Assembly: GCA_036867785.1 (NCBI GenBank)
Contig: CP145420.1
Coordinates: 558,001 to 622,000, forward strand
Source: Plasmodiophora brassicae
Lineage: Eukaryota; Endomyxa: Phytomyxea; Phytomyxea; Plasmodiophorida
Length of the DNA: 64,000 bases
Reading direction: 5' to 3'
The notes under the pieces were generated by a model that had not been told where the DNA came from, made no database searches, and saw only the letters and a list, made by a program, of their open reading frames with translations. The stretch's first letter is position 1; every line of letters starts with the position of its first letter. Below are positions 10,414-21,626 of this stretch, piece by piece. The position numbers were made by a program, and so were the translations under genes.

Positions 10414-11104
10414 GACACCGGCTTACTGGGCTACCATGGACACGATGCAGGTCACCTCCGACGGCGATGAATGAGTGGCCGGACCGAGGTCCGATGTTCG
10501 CGTGGGCGAAACGCAGGCGAAAAGGCTATCTATCGCCTTGGCTTTAGATACATGGACTAGGTAGTACAGTGGATCGAACGGGTCTGTGACGGGCTGATTG
10601 TCGGCTTGAGCCCATTGGCGATTCGGCGCCAGCCCCCCCTGGGAGATCAGCCGCCGGATACCCGGGGGCAGGTGGCGCGTGCTGTCGGGCCACGTCACTG
10701 TCTATATCTGCGAAGATGTTCCCCATGCACGTCGTCAGGTTCAGGTCCGACCGCAAAGCGTCCGATGGCGCCGGGCGCGCCACCGACGATCCCACATCGG
10801 GGCCCGACCACGATCACGCGGACAAGACGTCATCCCGTCCCCGTTTCCCCAGCGACGCCGGCGCTCCCAACAACAGCGACAACTCAAAAAACACAGACTC
10901 AGCATAAACCACATTCCTCCCGACAAATGCTCCCGCATGTCGTGTATCGATAGGCCGACATGATTCGCCTGGTCGTTCATCGTTGCTTGGCGGAAGCGTG
11001 ACGGAAGCGGATGAGCCGGGGGAAGCGTGGCAGGAAAATGCGTGACGGGGTTTGTCCGTGGTGTCGGCAGCTCCAAGCCTGTCATTCGGCAAGTGGGGCC
11101 GATC
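10414..11104. other. Intergenic region between OTU gene and RPB2
   Basis: About 690 bp between two divergent genes. No long convincing frame. On the minus strand, overlapping short frames (10423-10795) contain protein-like stretches such as DPFDPLYYLVHVSKAKAIDSL, which could be exons of a small unrecognised gene; the evidence is too thin for a call. The remainder is probably promoter and leader sequence. Confidence 0.4.
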
Positions 11105-14100
11105 ATGTCGATGTATGGCGCCATGGAGGACGGCCCGATATCGATGGGCGGTGTCGATGCCGATGACGATATCTCGCCGAGCGATTCCTGGACGGTCATC
11201 TCGTCGTATTTCGAGATGCACGGCCTCGTCCGGCAGCAGCTGGACTCCTTCAACGAGTCGGATCGCCGAATATCGTGATGACGACGACGGAGTGCCATCT
11301 CACATGTGCGCACGTGTAGGTTCGTCACGAATACGATCCAGTCTGTCGTGTCAGAATCATTCCCCATCGAAGTTTTCGAAGACCCGAGATCCGAGGAGGA
11401 GCGCGGCTCCCGTTCAAAGACGCGGGTATCGTTTGGACAGGTAATGCCCACCTTGCGTACCCGGATACGTTGGGGACTGACATGGTCTGCGCTGTAGATT
11501 TACGTTTCCGATCCTCAAATGCGCGAAGGCGACGGTGCTCCCGAATACCTGTTTCCGTCGACTGCTCGTTTGCGCAATCTGACGTATCGTGCTCCTCTTT
11601 TCGTCGACGTTACCCGCTGCAAAGTGATCGTCGCTGAAGACGCCACCGAAGAGGTTCGATCTATCAGGATATTCGCGATAGCGATGTAGTCTCACGTGAG
11701 ACAGATTGTTGAAGGTACCGAGTCTACGGAGAAAGTGTTCATTGGGAGAATTCCCATCATGTTACGAAGTCAGTACTGTCACCTTGCTCCTGACCCCGAG
11801 CAGGGCGACAAGGCGCTATACGACCTTGGCGAGTGTCCGAAGGACCAGGTAGACGCGGCGCAGATCGCCGTCGAGCAACTCGCGTGCTCATTGCTCGACA
11901 ATTACAGGGAGGGTATTTCATTGTCAATGGTAGCGAAAAGGTTCTTGTCGCCCAGGAACGCATGTCCAGTAACCACGTCTACGTGTTTCACAAGCAGAAG
12001 AAGGACTGGGTCGCGGAGATCCGCTCTGTTGCCGAGGGATCGAACAAGCCTACCGCTACGCTCATTGTGAAGAAGGTGTCATCGGCCGGAAAGGGCAGCG
12101 CGATTAGCGGTCCAGTGCTGCGGGCCACCGTCCCGGGCATCTCTTCCGATATCCCTGTCATGATTGTTTTTCGCGCCCTTGGGATCGTATCCGATCGTGC
12201 CATTCTTGAGCACATCTGCTATGACTTCGGGGATCAGCAGATGATGGAGCTGCTTCGACCCAGTCTTGAAGAGGCCTACTGGATCCAGGATCAGGAGCTT
12301 GCCTTGGATTACATTGGCAAACGTGGCGCTGCCGTCGGTGCTGTACGTGCGAAGCGTATCAAATTCGCGAGGGACCTGCTCCAATCCGACTTCTTGCCGC
12401 ACATTGGAACGGAGGAGTTTTGTGAGACCAAGAAGGCGTACTTCTTTGGCTACATAATTCAGCGGCTGCTTCACACGGTCTTGGGCCGACGAACCGAAGA
12501 CGATCGAGATCACTATGGCAACAAGCGGCTCGACTTAGCTGGCCCGCTCCTGGGACAGCTGTTCCGTCAACTGTTCGACCGCATGCGCAAAGACTGCTCA
12601 CGGTACATCGCCAGGAAGATCAGCGAAGGCAAGGACTTCTCGTTGGATCTTGCCCTGAACCCAAACCACATCACTCATGGGTTGAAGAGCGCGCTGGCGA
12701 CCGGCAACTGGACCGCCAACAAGGGTGGTGGTGCGACCAAGTCCGGAGTTGCCCAGGTTCTTCAGCGCCTCACGTATACGGCGACATTGTCCCACTTGCG
12801 GCGGTTGAACACTCCGATTGGAAGGGATGGAAAAATCGCCAAACCACGACAGCTTCATAACACGCACTGGGGTGTGATTTGCCCTGCTGAAACGCCTGAA
12901 GGCCAGGCGTGTGGCCTCGTCAAGAACCTCGCTTTGATGGCGTATATCAGTGTTCCGAACCCGTCGCAGATCATTACCGACTTCCTGGAGGACTGGAGCA
13001 TGGAGAGTCTAGAGGAGACGCCTGCGGCGGCTATTCCGCATGCGACAAAGGTACGAGGTTGAAGGTGTCCGTCATGGATGTTTCCTGATCAGGAGTTGGC
13101 AGATCTTCGTGAACGGTGCGTGGATTGGCGTTCACCGGGACCCACAGTACTTGGTCAACACGTTGCGTACGTACCGGCGGAGGATGAACCTTCCTCTTGA
13201 CACGAGCATCGTGTGGGATATGCGGGACCAGGAAATTCGCCTGTACTCGGATGCTGGTCGATGTGCGCGCCCATTGTACATTGTTGAAGACCAGCGGTTA
13301 CGGATTCGCAAGGGCCACATCAACGCTCTTGCGGATGAACACGTGAAGTACTCGTGGTCTAACCTGATGACCGACGGCCTTATCGAGTACATCGATACCG
13401 AAGAGGAGGAAACTGTCATGATTGCCATGCACATGCACGAACTGCGTCAGTCTTCATATTCGCGAACGTATACCCACACCGAGATCCATCCTTCCATGAT
13501 CCTTGGAATTTGCGCGTCGGTTATCCCATTCCCAGACCACAACCAGTCTCCGCGTAACACATATCAGAGTGCCATGGGCAAACAGGCGATGGGTATCTAT
13601 GCAACCAACTACCTGCAGCGCATCGACACGCTTGCCCACGTGATGTACTATCCCCAACGCCCTCTTGTAGCGACCCGCGCCATGGAGTACCTCCATTTCA
13701 GTGAACTGCCGTCTGGCATCAACGCTATCGTCGCTATTGGTTGCTATTCCGGCTACAATCAAGAGGTAACGCTAACGACGAACTCATGAACTCGGTCAGT
13801 CCCTCACCTTTGCGTTCGCCACAGGATTCCGTCATCATGTCTCAGTCAGCCATTGACCGTGGTCTCTTCCGGTCTGTCTTCTACCGGTCGTACCACGATG
13901 TCGAAGCTCGGCATTCGTCCGACGTTATCGAAGAGTTCGAGAAGCCCTCTGCTGAGACGACAGCGAGCATGCGGTTCGGGTGCTATGACAAGCTCGACAC
14001 GGACGGGCTAATTGCTCCTGGCACTCGTGTATCGGGCGACGACATTATTATCGGAAAGACGACGCCGCTGCGTGAGGCGCAGGTTGGGTCGATTCGTCAG

Positions 14101-15075
14101 CAGCAACAGACCAGGCGGGATGCATCGACGGCGCTTCGCAGCAGCGAAAGCGGTATCGTCGACAAGGTCATGTTGACCACTGATGACGGGTCGTTGAAAG
14201 CGACCAAGATTCGTGTCCGGTCCGTTCGTATTCCTCAGATCGGGGACAAGTTCTCCAGTCGGCACGGTCAGAAGGGTACCGTGGGGATTACCTACCGACA
14301 GGAAGACCTGCCGTGGACTGTCGAGGGCATCGTCCCTGACATTATCATCAACCCGCACGCTATCCCGAGTCGTATGACTATCGGGCAGCTCATCGAGTGC
14401 CTTCAGGGAAAGTTCTCCGCCATCGAGGGCGGTGAAGGAGATGCGACACCGTTCGAAGAAGGCTTGACTGTCGAGGCCGTCTCGAAAGAGCTTCATCGGT
14501 GCGGTTACCAGGAGCGCGGCAATGAGGTCATGTACAGTGGACACACTGGGCGGAAACTGGCCGCTCAGGTCTTCATTGGTCCAACGTTCTACCAGCGATT
14601 GAAGGTTTGGTCGAACTATGGCATGGTGTTTCTATCGCCGCCTGATTGTGCAACGTAGCACATGGTCGATGACAAGATCCACTCTCGAGCGCGCGGTCCG
14701 CTCCAGATCCTGACGCGCCAACCTGTCGAAGGTCGTTCCAGGTAGGTAGGCGAGTGCGTCATCCAGTGTACCGTGCTGATGTACCTGGCACCTAGGGACG
14801 GCGGTCTTCGGTTCGGAGAGATGGAGCGCGATTGCATGATCGCGCACGGCGCTGCCCAGTTCCTTCGGGAGCGCTTATTCCAGCAGTCCGACAAGTACCG
14901 GTGCCACGTGTGCGACCTGTGTGGCCTGATCGCGATCGCCAACCTGCGCAAGGGCTCCTTCGAATGTCGTAGCTGTCACAATACGACGCAGGTGTCCCAG
15001 GTCTACCTGCCGTATGCGTGCAAGCTGCTGTTCCAGGAGCTCATGGCAATGGCCATCGCTCCGCGAATATTCTAA
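11105..15075 (+). CDS. RPB2: RNA polymerase II second-largest subunit RPB2, nine exons
   Basis: Nine exons splice in frame to 1184 residues, the normal RPB2 size. Introns (all GT-AG): 11275-11319, 11441-11497, 11654-11689, 11849-11907, 13051-13102, 13766-13824, 14605-14658, 14742-14795. Diagnostic blocks in order: [21 protein letters not shown] at the N-terminus, [34 protein letters not shown], the lobe and fork region ending in [95 protein letters not shown], and the C-terminal zinc site (CDLCG...CRSC). The YFIVNGSEK and GKDFSLDLA blocks place it in Pol II rather than Pol I or III. The Met at 11105 was chosen because it begins the conserved N-terminus. Confidence 0.95.
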
Positions 15076-15227
15076 TCAATGCAGACCGTCCCCATATGCT
15101 CTGTATTATCGTTTGATCGCGGTCGTTTGGATTGTACTCCTCCGGCAGATATTGCGATCACTGGAACGCCGAGACGGTCATCTAACCCGTTAATAACATG
15201 TACGACGTACGAGTATATTAGGAAGGG

Positions 15228-15880
15228 ATGGTCGACGCACTCAGGCTGTCGTGGGCAGTGTCCAGCAGACAGGTCGCGTACGGGTTGCACTGGCTCGCAG
15301 CCTGCATCTGTCTCGGCGTTCTCTTCTGCGAGGCCCACAATCCGGACGATGCCCCCGTTTTCAAGATCGACGCACACCCAACAGCCTGGCCCGTCGTCGT
15401 CATCGTCCTGATGTACTCTGCGGGATGCATCGTCACCGATGACCGGGTGCCGATCTGGAGGGTCCTCGTTCAGCTAGCGTGCTCGTTGATGGCGGTCTTC
15501 TGTCCATGCGGTTTCCTCTTTGCCGGTGCAGAAATGTTTGTATTCATCAGCGACGCGCTCTGCCGACGGCTCAGGTGCTGCAGAAGGCGGGATCACGACC
15601 TTACACAGATCGCGGGCTGGCCGTCGCCGCTGGTCTGATCAGCGCATTCTGTATCGCGATGGGCATGCAGGCTCTTCTGGATCAGAGCGTCCGAGATACG
15701 CTCGACGGAACGTGCTTCGTGTGCCCCGTACGCACACTAGGCGGGGATCTGGCCCACTAGCCGTCGAGGACCAGTACATGTTCTGGTGGTCGAACCCAGC
15801 AGCATTCGACGCTCCTCGGCGCAACGATTTCTGTACCTGCGTATTGCCCGGTGCGACGCTCTCCAACGTCAGCTGCTCAT
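15228..15880 (+). pseudogene. Membrane-protein gene, copy 1 (C-terminal part frame-broken)
   Basis: An open frame from 15228 encodes about 137 residues with hydrophobic segments (QVAYGLHWLAACICLGVLFC; WPVVVIVLMYSAGCIV; IWRVLVQLACSLMAVFCPCG) and a basic loop (CRRLRCCRRRDHD). The homologous continuation (GLISAFCIAMGMQALLDQ, CFVCP, then FWWSNP and NVSCSSW) sits in other frames. Either introns or frameshifts separate them; I see no good GT-AG pairs, so I favour decay. The deduced protein is four-TM-like with a Cys-containing outer loop. The family is not recognised. At about 15880 the sequence passes directly into the middle of a second copy, as if by unequal exchange. Confidence 0.5.
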
Positions 15881-16010
15881 CGTGGCGCTGGCCGTCTTCA
15901 TCTACTCATCCGTTTGTATCATCGCCGAGGAGCAGCTGTCCATCTGGCGGGTCCTTGTCCAGCTGCCGTTCTCCCCTGCTGGCCGTCTTCAGCCCATTCG
16001 GATGTGTCAG
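15881..16010 (+). pseudogene. Membrane-protein gene, copy 2, left fragment
   Basis: The translation (VALAVFIYSSVCIIAEEQLS, then IWRVLVQLP) matches the second and third membrane segments of copy 1 (VVIVLMYSAGCIVTDDRVP, IWRVLVQLA) in the same order. It lacks the N-terminus because it is fused to the tail of copy 1, and it is cut off at about 16010 by the retroelement composite. Its continuation resumes at about 17346. Confidence 0.55.
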
Positions 16011-17345
16011 GCGTCGACATCGCAAGTCGGCGCCGGAATAGAGTCCGCGCGAGCGGGGACCGACGGCAGTCGGTCAACGAGTCGGTGTTTGGTCGTGACA
16101 GTTTGACCGACTTTCGCCATGGCCAACAGGAGAGCGAGACAAGATTCCGCGACACCCGATACCCCCCGGCCACCTGGAGGCGGCGCAGGCGGCGCTCGAC
16201 CAGTCGGCGCTGACGCGCACAAATCGCTGCGGTTGTGGCGGAGGCGCTCCGGGCGCAGCGCGCCGAGATCGACGCCATGCTTCGGCAGCAGCGCGATCAG
16301 ATCCTGTCAGAGGTCGCCGCCCGCCAGCCAGTCGTGCCAAAGGCCGAGATCATCGACCCTGCGCGACCACGGCCGCCTCTCGTAGGTTGACGAAGGAGGA
16401 GCTCAACTACAAGATGCACGACACGGAGATGTTGGCGATTGTCCAGTCGTTCGAGAAGTGGCGCCAGCTCCTCGATTTGGCGCGCCACCAGACCCTGGTC
16501 CACAGCGATCACCGGAACCTCGAGTACTTCCTGAGCACGCCGAAACTTTCCAGGCGTCAAGCGCGGTGGTCCGAATCGCTGGGTGAATTCGATTTCCGCA
16601 TCCAACACCGCCCGGGACGCCTTCACGGAAAGGCGGACGCGCTTTCCCGCCGACCCGCGTACCAGCCCTCGCGCGACGGTCGCTTGCTGCCGCCGAATGC
16701 GTTCAATCAATGGCTCCCGATTGGCCTCCTGTCGCAAGGCGCTAATGGTGTGCCCGAGCGGGCCGGGAAGAAAGTGGTCCGGAGACAGCATTGGGAGGGA
16801 GCGCTGGATCGTCTCTTCTTCGGCGCGCGAGGGCTGGTGCACGGGTCGGCGGGAAAGCGCGTCCGCCTTTCCGTGAAGGCGTCCCGGGCGGTGTCGGATG
16901 CGGAAATCGAATTCACCCAACGATTCGGACCACCGCGCTTGACGCCTGGAGAGTTTCGGCGTGCTCAGGAAGTACTCGAGGTCCCGGTGATCGCTGTGGG
17001 CCAGGGTCTGGTGGCGCGCCGAATCGAGGAGCTGGCGCCATTTCTCGAACGACTGGACAATCGCCAACATCTCCTTATCGTGCATCTTGTAGTTGAGCTC
17101 CTCCTTCGTCAACCTACGAGAGTCGAACGCGAGCGGTCGCTGCCGATCGTCCGCGTCCCGCTGGGAGAGAACCATGGCAATAGCGAAGTCCGAGGCGTCT
17201 GTCTCGACCTCGCAGGACCGATCGGGGTTAAAGTGGGCCAGAACTGGGGCCGACGCACCGGATCCTATCATGGTCGACGGGGAGGCGGAACCCCTCTACC
17301 TCGTCAAGAACATCCTGGACCCAAGGTACAGACGGGGGCGCCTTC
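16010..17345. mobile_element. Rearranged Ty3/gypsy (chromovirus-like) retroelement composite
   Basis: Four retroelement pieces lie side by side. (a) About 16119-16380, plus: a gag-like helical segment (AEALRAQRAEIDAMLRQQRD). (b) 16377-16677, plus: RNase H/RT-connection sequence (LTKEELNYKMHDTEMLAIVQ, then DFRIQHRPGRLHGKADALS). (c) 16678-17271, minus: the same pol region inverted and longer, beginning VLAHFNPDRSCEVETDASDF and running past ADALSRR. (d) 17268-17345, plus: a chromodomain-like end of integrase (YLVKNILDPRYRRGRLQYF). Protease, most of RT and the integrase core are missing, so it cannot move by itself. No clear LTR pair was found. It splits copy 2 of the membrane-protein gene. Confidence 0.75.
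16377..17123. repeat. 300-bp inverted repeat of the gypsy RNase H region
   Basis: The arms are about 16377-16677 and 16823-17123, with a spacer of about 145 bp. The plus-strand translation of the left arm and the minus-strand translation of the right arm are almost the same protein, differing at a few positions (KMHDTEM versus KMHDKEM; RIQHRPG versus RIRHRPG). The arms are therefore two diverged element copies joined tail to tail, not a perfect replication palindrome. Confidence 0.8.
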
Positions 17346-17965
17346 AGTATTTTCGTCTGCGATGCGCTCTTCCGCCGAATCCCTTGCTGCAGAACGCGCG
17401 ACACAACGCGACCGTATTCATGTCGCGTCCTGGCGATCGGTGCGGCCGTTGTCAGCACGGATCCAGCATCGCAATGGGCGTACAAGCCATTGTGGACCCG
17501 AACGTTCGGAATGCGATCGACGGGCCGTGCTTTGTGTGCCCACCGTACGATACGAACAGCGGGTCGCGGCTGGATTCCCAGAGCGTGTTCTGGTGGTCCA
17601 ACCCGTGGCAGACTGCGACTTCTGCACGTCGCTCTGTCCAACGTCACCTGCTGGTCGTCGTGGGACTATGCCGATACCGACCAATGCACCGACGTGAAAC
17701 TGTTCGCCGGCAGCGCCTCCAGTGTACGCTCGCGACGGTTCGTACCCGTGCATTGTCTACGGGGAGCAACGGCGCCAGACCATCATCATCGACGTCGTTG
17801 CCGAGTTCGTGCTAGGCCTACTCTGCGCCATCCAATGCGCCATGTACGGCAGACGGGGCGCACGCCCTGCAGCGGAACGACGTGTTGCCGCACCACTGAG
17901 CACCCTTTGTCGAATACGGAATAGGGCCAGCCACCAACACCCAATATCAGTAGGCGCTATTAATT
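17346..17965 (+). pseudogene. Membrane-protein gene, copy 2, right fragment
   Basis: Resumes after the retroelement with VCDALFRRIPCCRTRD (compare ISDALCRRLRCCRRRD in copy 1), then IAMGVQAIVDPNVRNAIDGP, SQSVFWWSNP, a Cys-rich outer segment (LSNVTCWSSWDYADTDQC) and a last hydrophobic helix (IIIDVVAEFVLGLLCAIQCA). Reading these in order needs several frame changes, one a +2 change near 17463 relative to copy 1. With its N-terminal part missing and an insertion in the middle, it is a pseudogene. Confidence 0.55.
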
Positions 17966-19734
17966 TTAGGACGTTAGCTGATCCAGGAGCGTAGCGGTTC
18001 GATCGGCAACCGAGTCGACGAGACGGATCTGCATTCTCGCGGAATGCAGCCGTTCTTCATCGCCCGACAGTCGCCCTTCCACCTCGACGCGGGTCAGCAA
18101 CCGGGACAGCTGCTGCTGCATCGGGGCAATTGTCTGGGCCTGCGGGCACAGTTGAAAACGTTTCATCTCGGAGACCCCGAGTAATGCACCTTTAAACGCC
18201 TGGCATCTTCCGCGTCAATAGAACGTCGAATCGCCAGAAACATGACGAGGTTCAGCGAGGACGATAGGAGGTCCAGGCAGCGTAGCGCCGACGTGGTCAT
18301 CGACGACCCAACAGGTTCGGTGAAATCGGGTTTAAACTTGGCCATCGTCGCCTGTAGGAGGACGAGAACCCTCTCTGTGGGCCTGGCAGCACACGCTCAG
18401 TATGTGCAGGGAATACAACGAACGGGACGCCGCGTATACATCACAGTGGGTCGCGTTGCGATCTGATCTTTCAGGCTGCGAACGGCCAGTGACGCAATGT
18501 GAACGTCGGACGAATCGGACTGGATCAACCCAATGAGAACGTCGGCAGCAAGACCGGCACGTACTGAGCCCAACATCTACGACACATGGTCAGCACACGT
18601 CTTTCCACTACAGGATAATGCATAGAAGCGTGCCTGATTAACGGTGCGGATATTGCTGGACGTTATCGTGAAGGTCAGCACGGACAGGACCGCTTCGCGG
18701 AGTGGCTCCCGTGGAGCGTCCCAATCACACAGATGGGGCGTCAAGGCGGCAATCAAATCCAGGCCAAGTCGACCTGCAATTGACAGCACTTTGGGGACGC
18801 TGTATACCATTGCTGCCCTATGCAACGGTCAGCGTGACGGCAGGGGCGGCGACCGTCGCTAGATCTGCAATACCCGATCGTGTCCCTGTCGACCGCATCG
18901 AAATCGTGGGAGCCGGAACAGAGAAGGTGGGCCACGCCACAGCACAATGCACCTTCGTGCGCCCCATTACGTCTGGCAGCGTAGCTCAGCGTTTTCGCTA
19001 CAGAGAAGGCGGGCGACGAGCGCATCGCGGCCAGGAGAAGATCGCGGCGCTCAGGAGGCAGATAGTGTAAGACGTGAAGCGCCGTCTCAGTCATGGCGTC
19101 GTTCTCAACGAACGGGAGAACGAACGACGATGCGAACTCGACAGCAACGGAGGTCTCCCAGGATGCCAGCTTTGGGCGCACAGCGGCGCCAATATGGGTC
19201 AGCAGTTTGTGCAACCTTGTCGGAGACATACGAGACGTGGTGAACGCTTTTCCGAACGACTGAAACACAGCCGCTGCGCAATGGGTAATGTCGTGGTCAA
19301 TCACCTCGCAGAGTGCCAGGGAGAGTTCGCGAGGGTCGCTGACGGAGACAATGCGCGCGAACGTGGCCTGGTGGGAGTCGTGCACCGCGACATGGGGCGT
19401 CATCGGACCGAGAAGTTGCCAACCTGGCAACGGGGGCGCACGTAACCGATCGCTGCACTGCGGGCATCGCAAGTCAACATACCAAAGTACGCAAGCTGGC
19501 CATCTGTGCACGCTGCAACGCGGTCGAGCGCATTTGCCGCGCCCTGCTGGTGCTCCGTGTCCAGCAGCGCATCTCGCAAGTCGCTGGCCAGCGCATCGAG
19601 GACGTCCTCGTCCGATTCTGGACGCATCGCCGGGCAGTCGCGAACTGCAGCAGCTCACGCACTTTCCGCTGCTGTCGTCTGTCGACGGCCCTGGTCTGCG
19701 ACGCGACGACACTGGCTGGCCCACCCAGCGTCAC
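17966..19734 (-). CDS. Unknown helical-repeat protein, multi-exon model unresolved
   Basis: Minus-strand protein-like stretches run consistently from about 19734 to a stop at 17966. In order they include RRQQRKVRELLQFA, SDLRDALLDTEHQQGAANAL, a long stretch RIVSVSDPRELSLALCEVID through LHVLHYLPPERRDLLLAAM, LGLDLIAALTPHLCDW, ALRCLDLLSSSLNLVMFLA, and a C-terminal coiled coil (MQQQLSRLLTRVEVEGRL...TATLLDQLTS). The pattern of amphipathic helices with LL/AL repeats looks HEAT/ARM-like. Several frame changes require introns; splice sites are not all assigned, so exact structure and integrity are uncertain. No family recognised. Confidence 0.45.
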
Positions 19735-20054
19735 TCGCCGCGATCCATGGGACCACCATCACCTCAGTAAACCGTCGCCTGTGTAGTACTGCCTTGGTCC
19801 GGCTTGCTACCTAGTCACCGTGATAGCTCGGGGACCTGGCCGTCGCGTGCCGGTTCATGGACTGCGTCATTCTCGTGCGGTCGGCGTGTGTCCCGCAGTG
19901 TCAGCGGACCTGCGGCGCAGGTGCGGCCACCGGGAGGGCTACAGAGACAGCAACCTGTCACTGACTGGCACAGGGGAGGGGTCCTGACTGTCACCCCACG
20001 ACGGTCGCGGTGATACTACGTCGTACTGTATCAACTGGGGGTGGGGGAGGCGTC

Positions 20055-21566
20055 ATGGCGGCCGGTCGTTCGAACGAGAACGCATCTGGCGCTGGGAACC
20101 TGCCACGGCGCGTGTCCAGCCCGCCGGTGAAACCGCAACGTATGATGCCGCCGTCCGTTACGCCCCAGAAGCTTCGCGCCGACCTGATCGCGAAAGACAA
20201 GCAGATCGAGGCGCTCCGTAAGCTCGTGGCCGACCTGTCACCCAAGCGCGCCGGGACAACCACGTCAGCAACTGCGGTGTCGTCCCCGAGGCGCCCGGCC
20301 GCTTCCGGCGACAACGGTGCCGGAATGCAGAAGGTCGAACAGGCCGTTGTCATTCTGCGACGCCACCGCTGGGCGAGCGCGTCCGACCACGGTTACGTCC
20401 AGTCGGTGCTCGACCTGCTGCAAAGCGCCATCGTCGCCTCTCGACAGCCAAGAGCGCTTCCTTCCCAACGCCGCCATTCGATGTCGGGGACGCTGGGGGC
20501 CGAGGACGTTGCCCTGGAGGAGTTCGCCAACGTCGAACAGATAATCAACCTCGAGCAGCAGCTCCAGGAGCGTACAGCAGCGCTGCAGATCGCTCGCGAA
20601 CGTGAACGCGAGGTCGAGGCGCTTGTCGCCCAGCTGGGCGAGGCGTGCCGAACCTCGGAAGCGAGGGCGTCCGAGTTCCAGGCCAAGCACGACTCGTTGC
20701 AGTCGATCCTGCAGAAGGAACGCAGGGAGACGGTGGGTCTGGAACGGCGGCTTCGGGTCGCGGAAGACGCGAAGACGTCGGTGTTGAAGTCACTGGCCGC
20801 CGCTGAAGACCGCCTGGGCCATCTGCAGGCGCAGCTGATGCGGGCCGAGCGCGCCAGTGCCAAGGCGACGGCGTCGACGATCGACGTGCAGGTCCTGGCC
20901 GGGAAGGTGTCGACGCTGACGGGCGAGCTGGCAGAAGCCCGTCAGGAGAACGACGCGCTGTCACACCAGGTCGAGAGGCTGACGAAGGAGGTGCAGCGGT
21001 CGGCGAAGCTGGTCGTCGACAAGGACGAAACGATCCGGAAGATGGCGTGCGCCGCCCACGAGCGCGCCGAAGCCGAACGGGAGACGCTGCTCAACGATAT
21101 CGCTGTTGCCAATGCGGCCGTGTCGACGCTTCAGCTCGAGTTGCGCCTTAACCGTGTGGCCAGCGGTGGCAACCCCGACGAGGACGAGGATGACGACGAG
21201 GACGCACCGTGTCCCGCCATGGGTGCGACTAGTGACAACCTGGAATGGATGAAGGCGTTCGACCAGGGCGGCAGGCCAGGAAGCGTTCTGCGATCCGGCC
21301 CTGAGTGCAGGGTTGCCATGGAGGCCGTCGCGCCACCCTGCCCTGACGTGTCGGACGTGGACGAAGAGGAGATGGACAACGACGACGACGATGACGACGA
21401 AGACCTGGTCGAAGCGCTCGCGAGCATATCGCGTGCGGTCTCGAACAACTCAACGATGGAAGGAGCGCGCCTGGGCTCATTCACGTCATCGACCATGTTC
21501 CTGGTGCGGAGCTGGGGCTCGGTCGTGTCTCGGCGGCGCCTTCCCCGCGATCACACGTTCCTGTAA
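20055..21566 (+). CDS. Coiled-coil protein of unknown function
   Basis: Single exon, 503 residues from the first Met at 20055. The N-terminal 100 residues are Pro/Ser/Arg-rich and probably disordered, with a short motif (VTPQKLRADLIAKDKQIEAL) at about residues 37-56. From about residue 175 to 375 it is an almost unbroken coiled coil (EQQLQERTAALQIARERERE; LEAR/TGEL heptads). A strongly acidic tail follows (DEDEDDDEDA and EEEMDNDDDDDDED). The layout fits a cytoskeletal, centrosomal or tethering protein, but nothing identifies a family. Confidence 0.75.
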   Translation: MAAGRSNENASGAGNLPRRVSSPPVKPQRMMPPSVTPQKLRADLIAKDKQIEALRKLVADLSPKRAGTTTSATAVSSPRRPAASGDNGAGMQKVEQAVVILRRHRWASASDHGYVQSVLDLLQSAIVASRQPRALPSQRRHSMSGTLGAEDVALEEFANVEQIINLEQQLQERTAALQIAREREREVEALVAQLGEACRTSEARASEFQAKHDSLQSILQKERRETVGLERRLRVAEDAKTSVLKSLAAAEDRLGHLQAQLMRAERASAKATASTIDVQVLAGKVSTLTGELAEARQENDALSHQVERLTKEVQRSAKLVVDKDETIRKMACAAHERAEAERETLLNDIAVANAAVSTLQLELRLNRVASGGNPDEDEDDDEDAPCPAMGATSDNLEWMKAFDQGGRPGSVLRSGPECRVAMEAVAPPCPDVSDVDEEEMDNDDDDDDEDLVEALASISRAVSNNSTMEGARLGSFTSSTMFLVRSWGSVVSRRRLPRDHTFL

Positions 21567-21626
21567 CGACACCAACCGGGAACGAACCGCCACATACATA
21601 CAGTAATAACTTGTTTATAGTCTGGG

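Noticed and set aside
16387-17697. A single 436-residue retroelement protein on the plus strand
   Set aside because: The frame crosses from sense RNase H into antisense RNase H sequence and then integrase and host-gene sequence; it is an accident of the inverted repeat.
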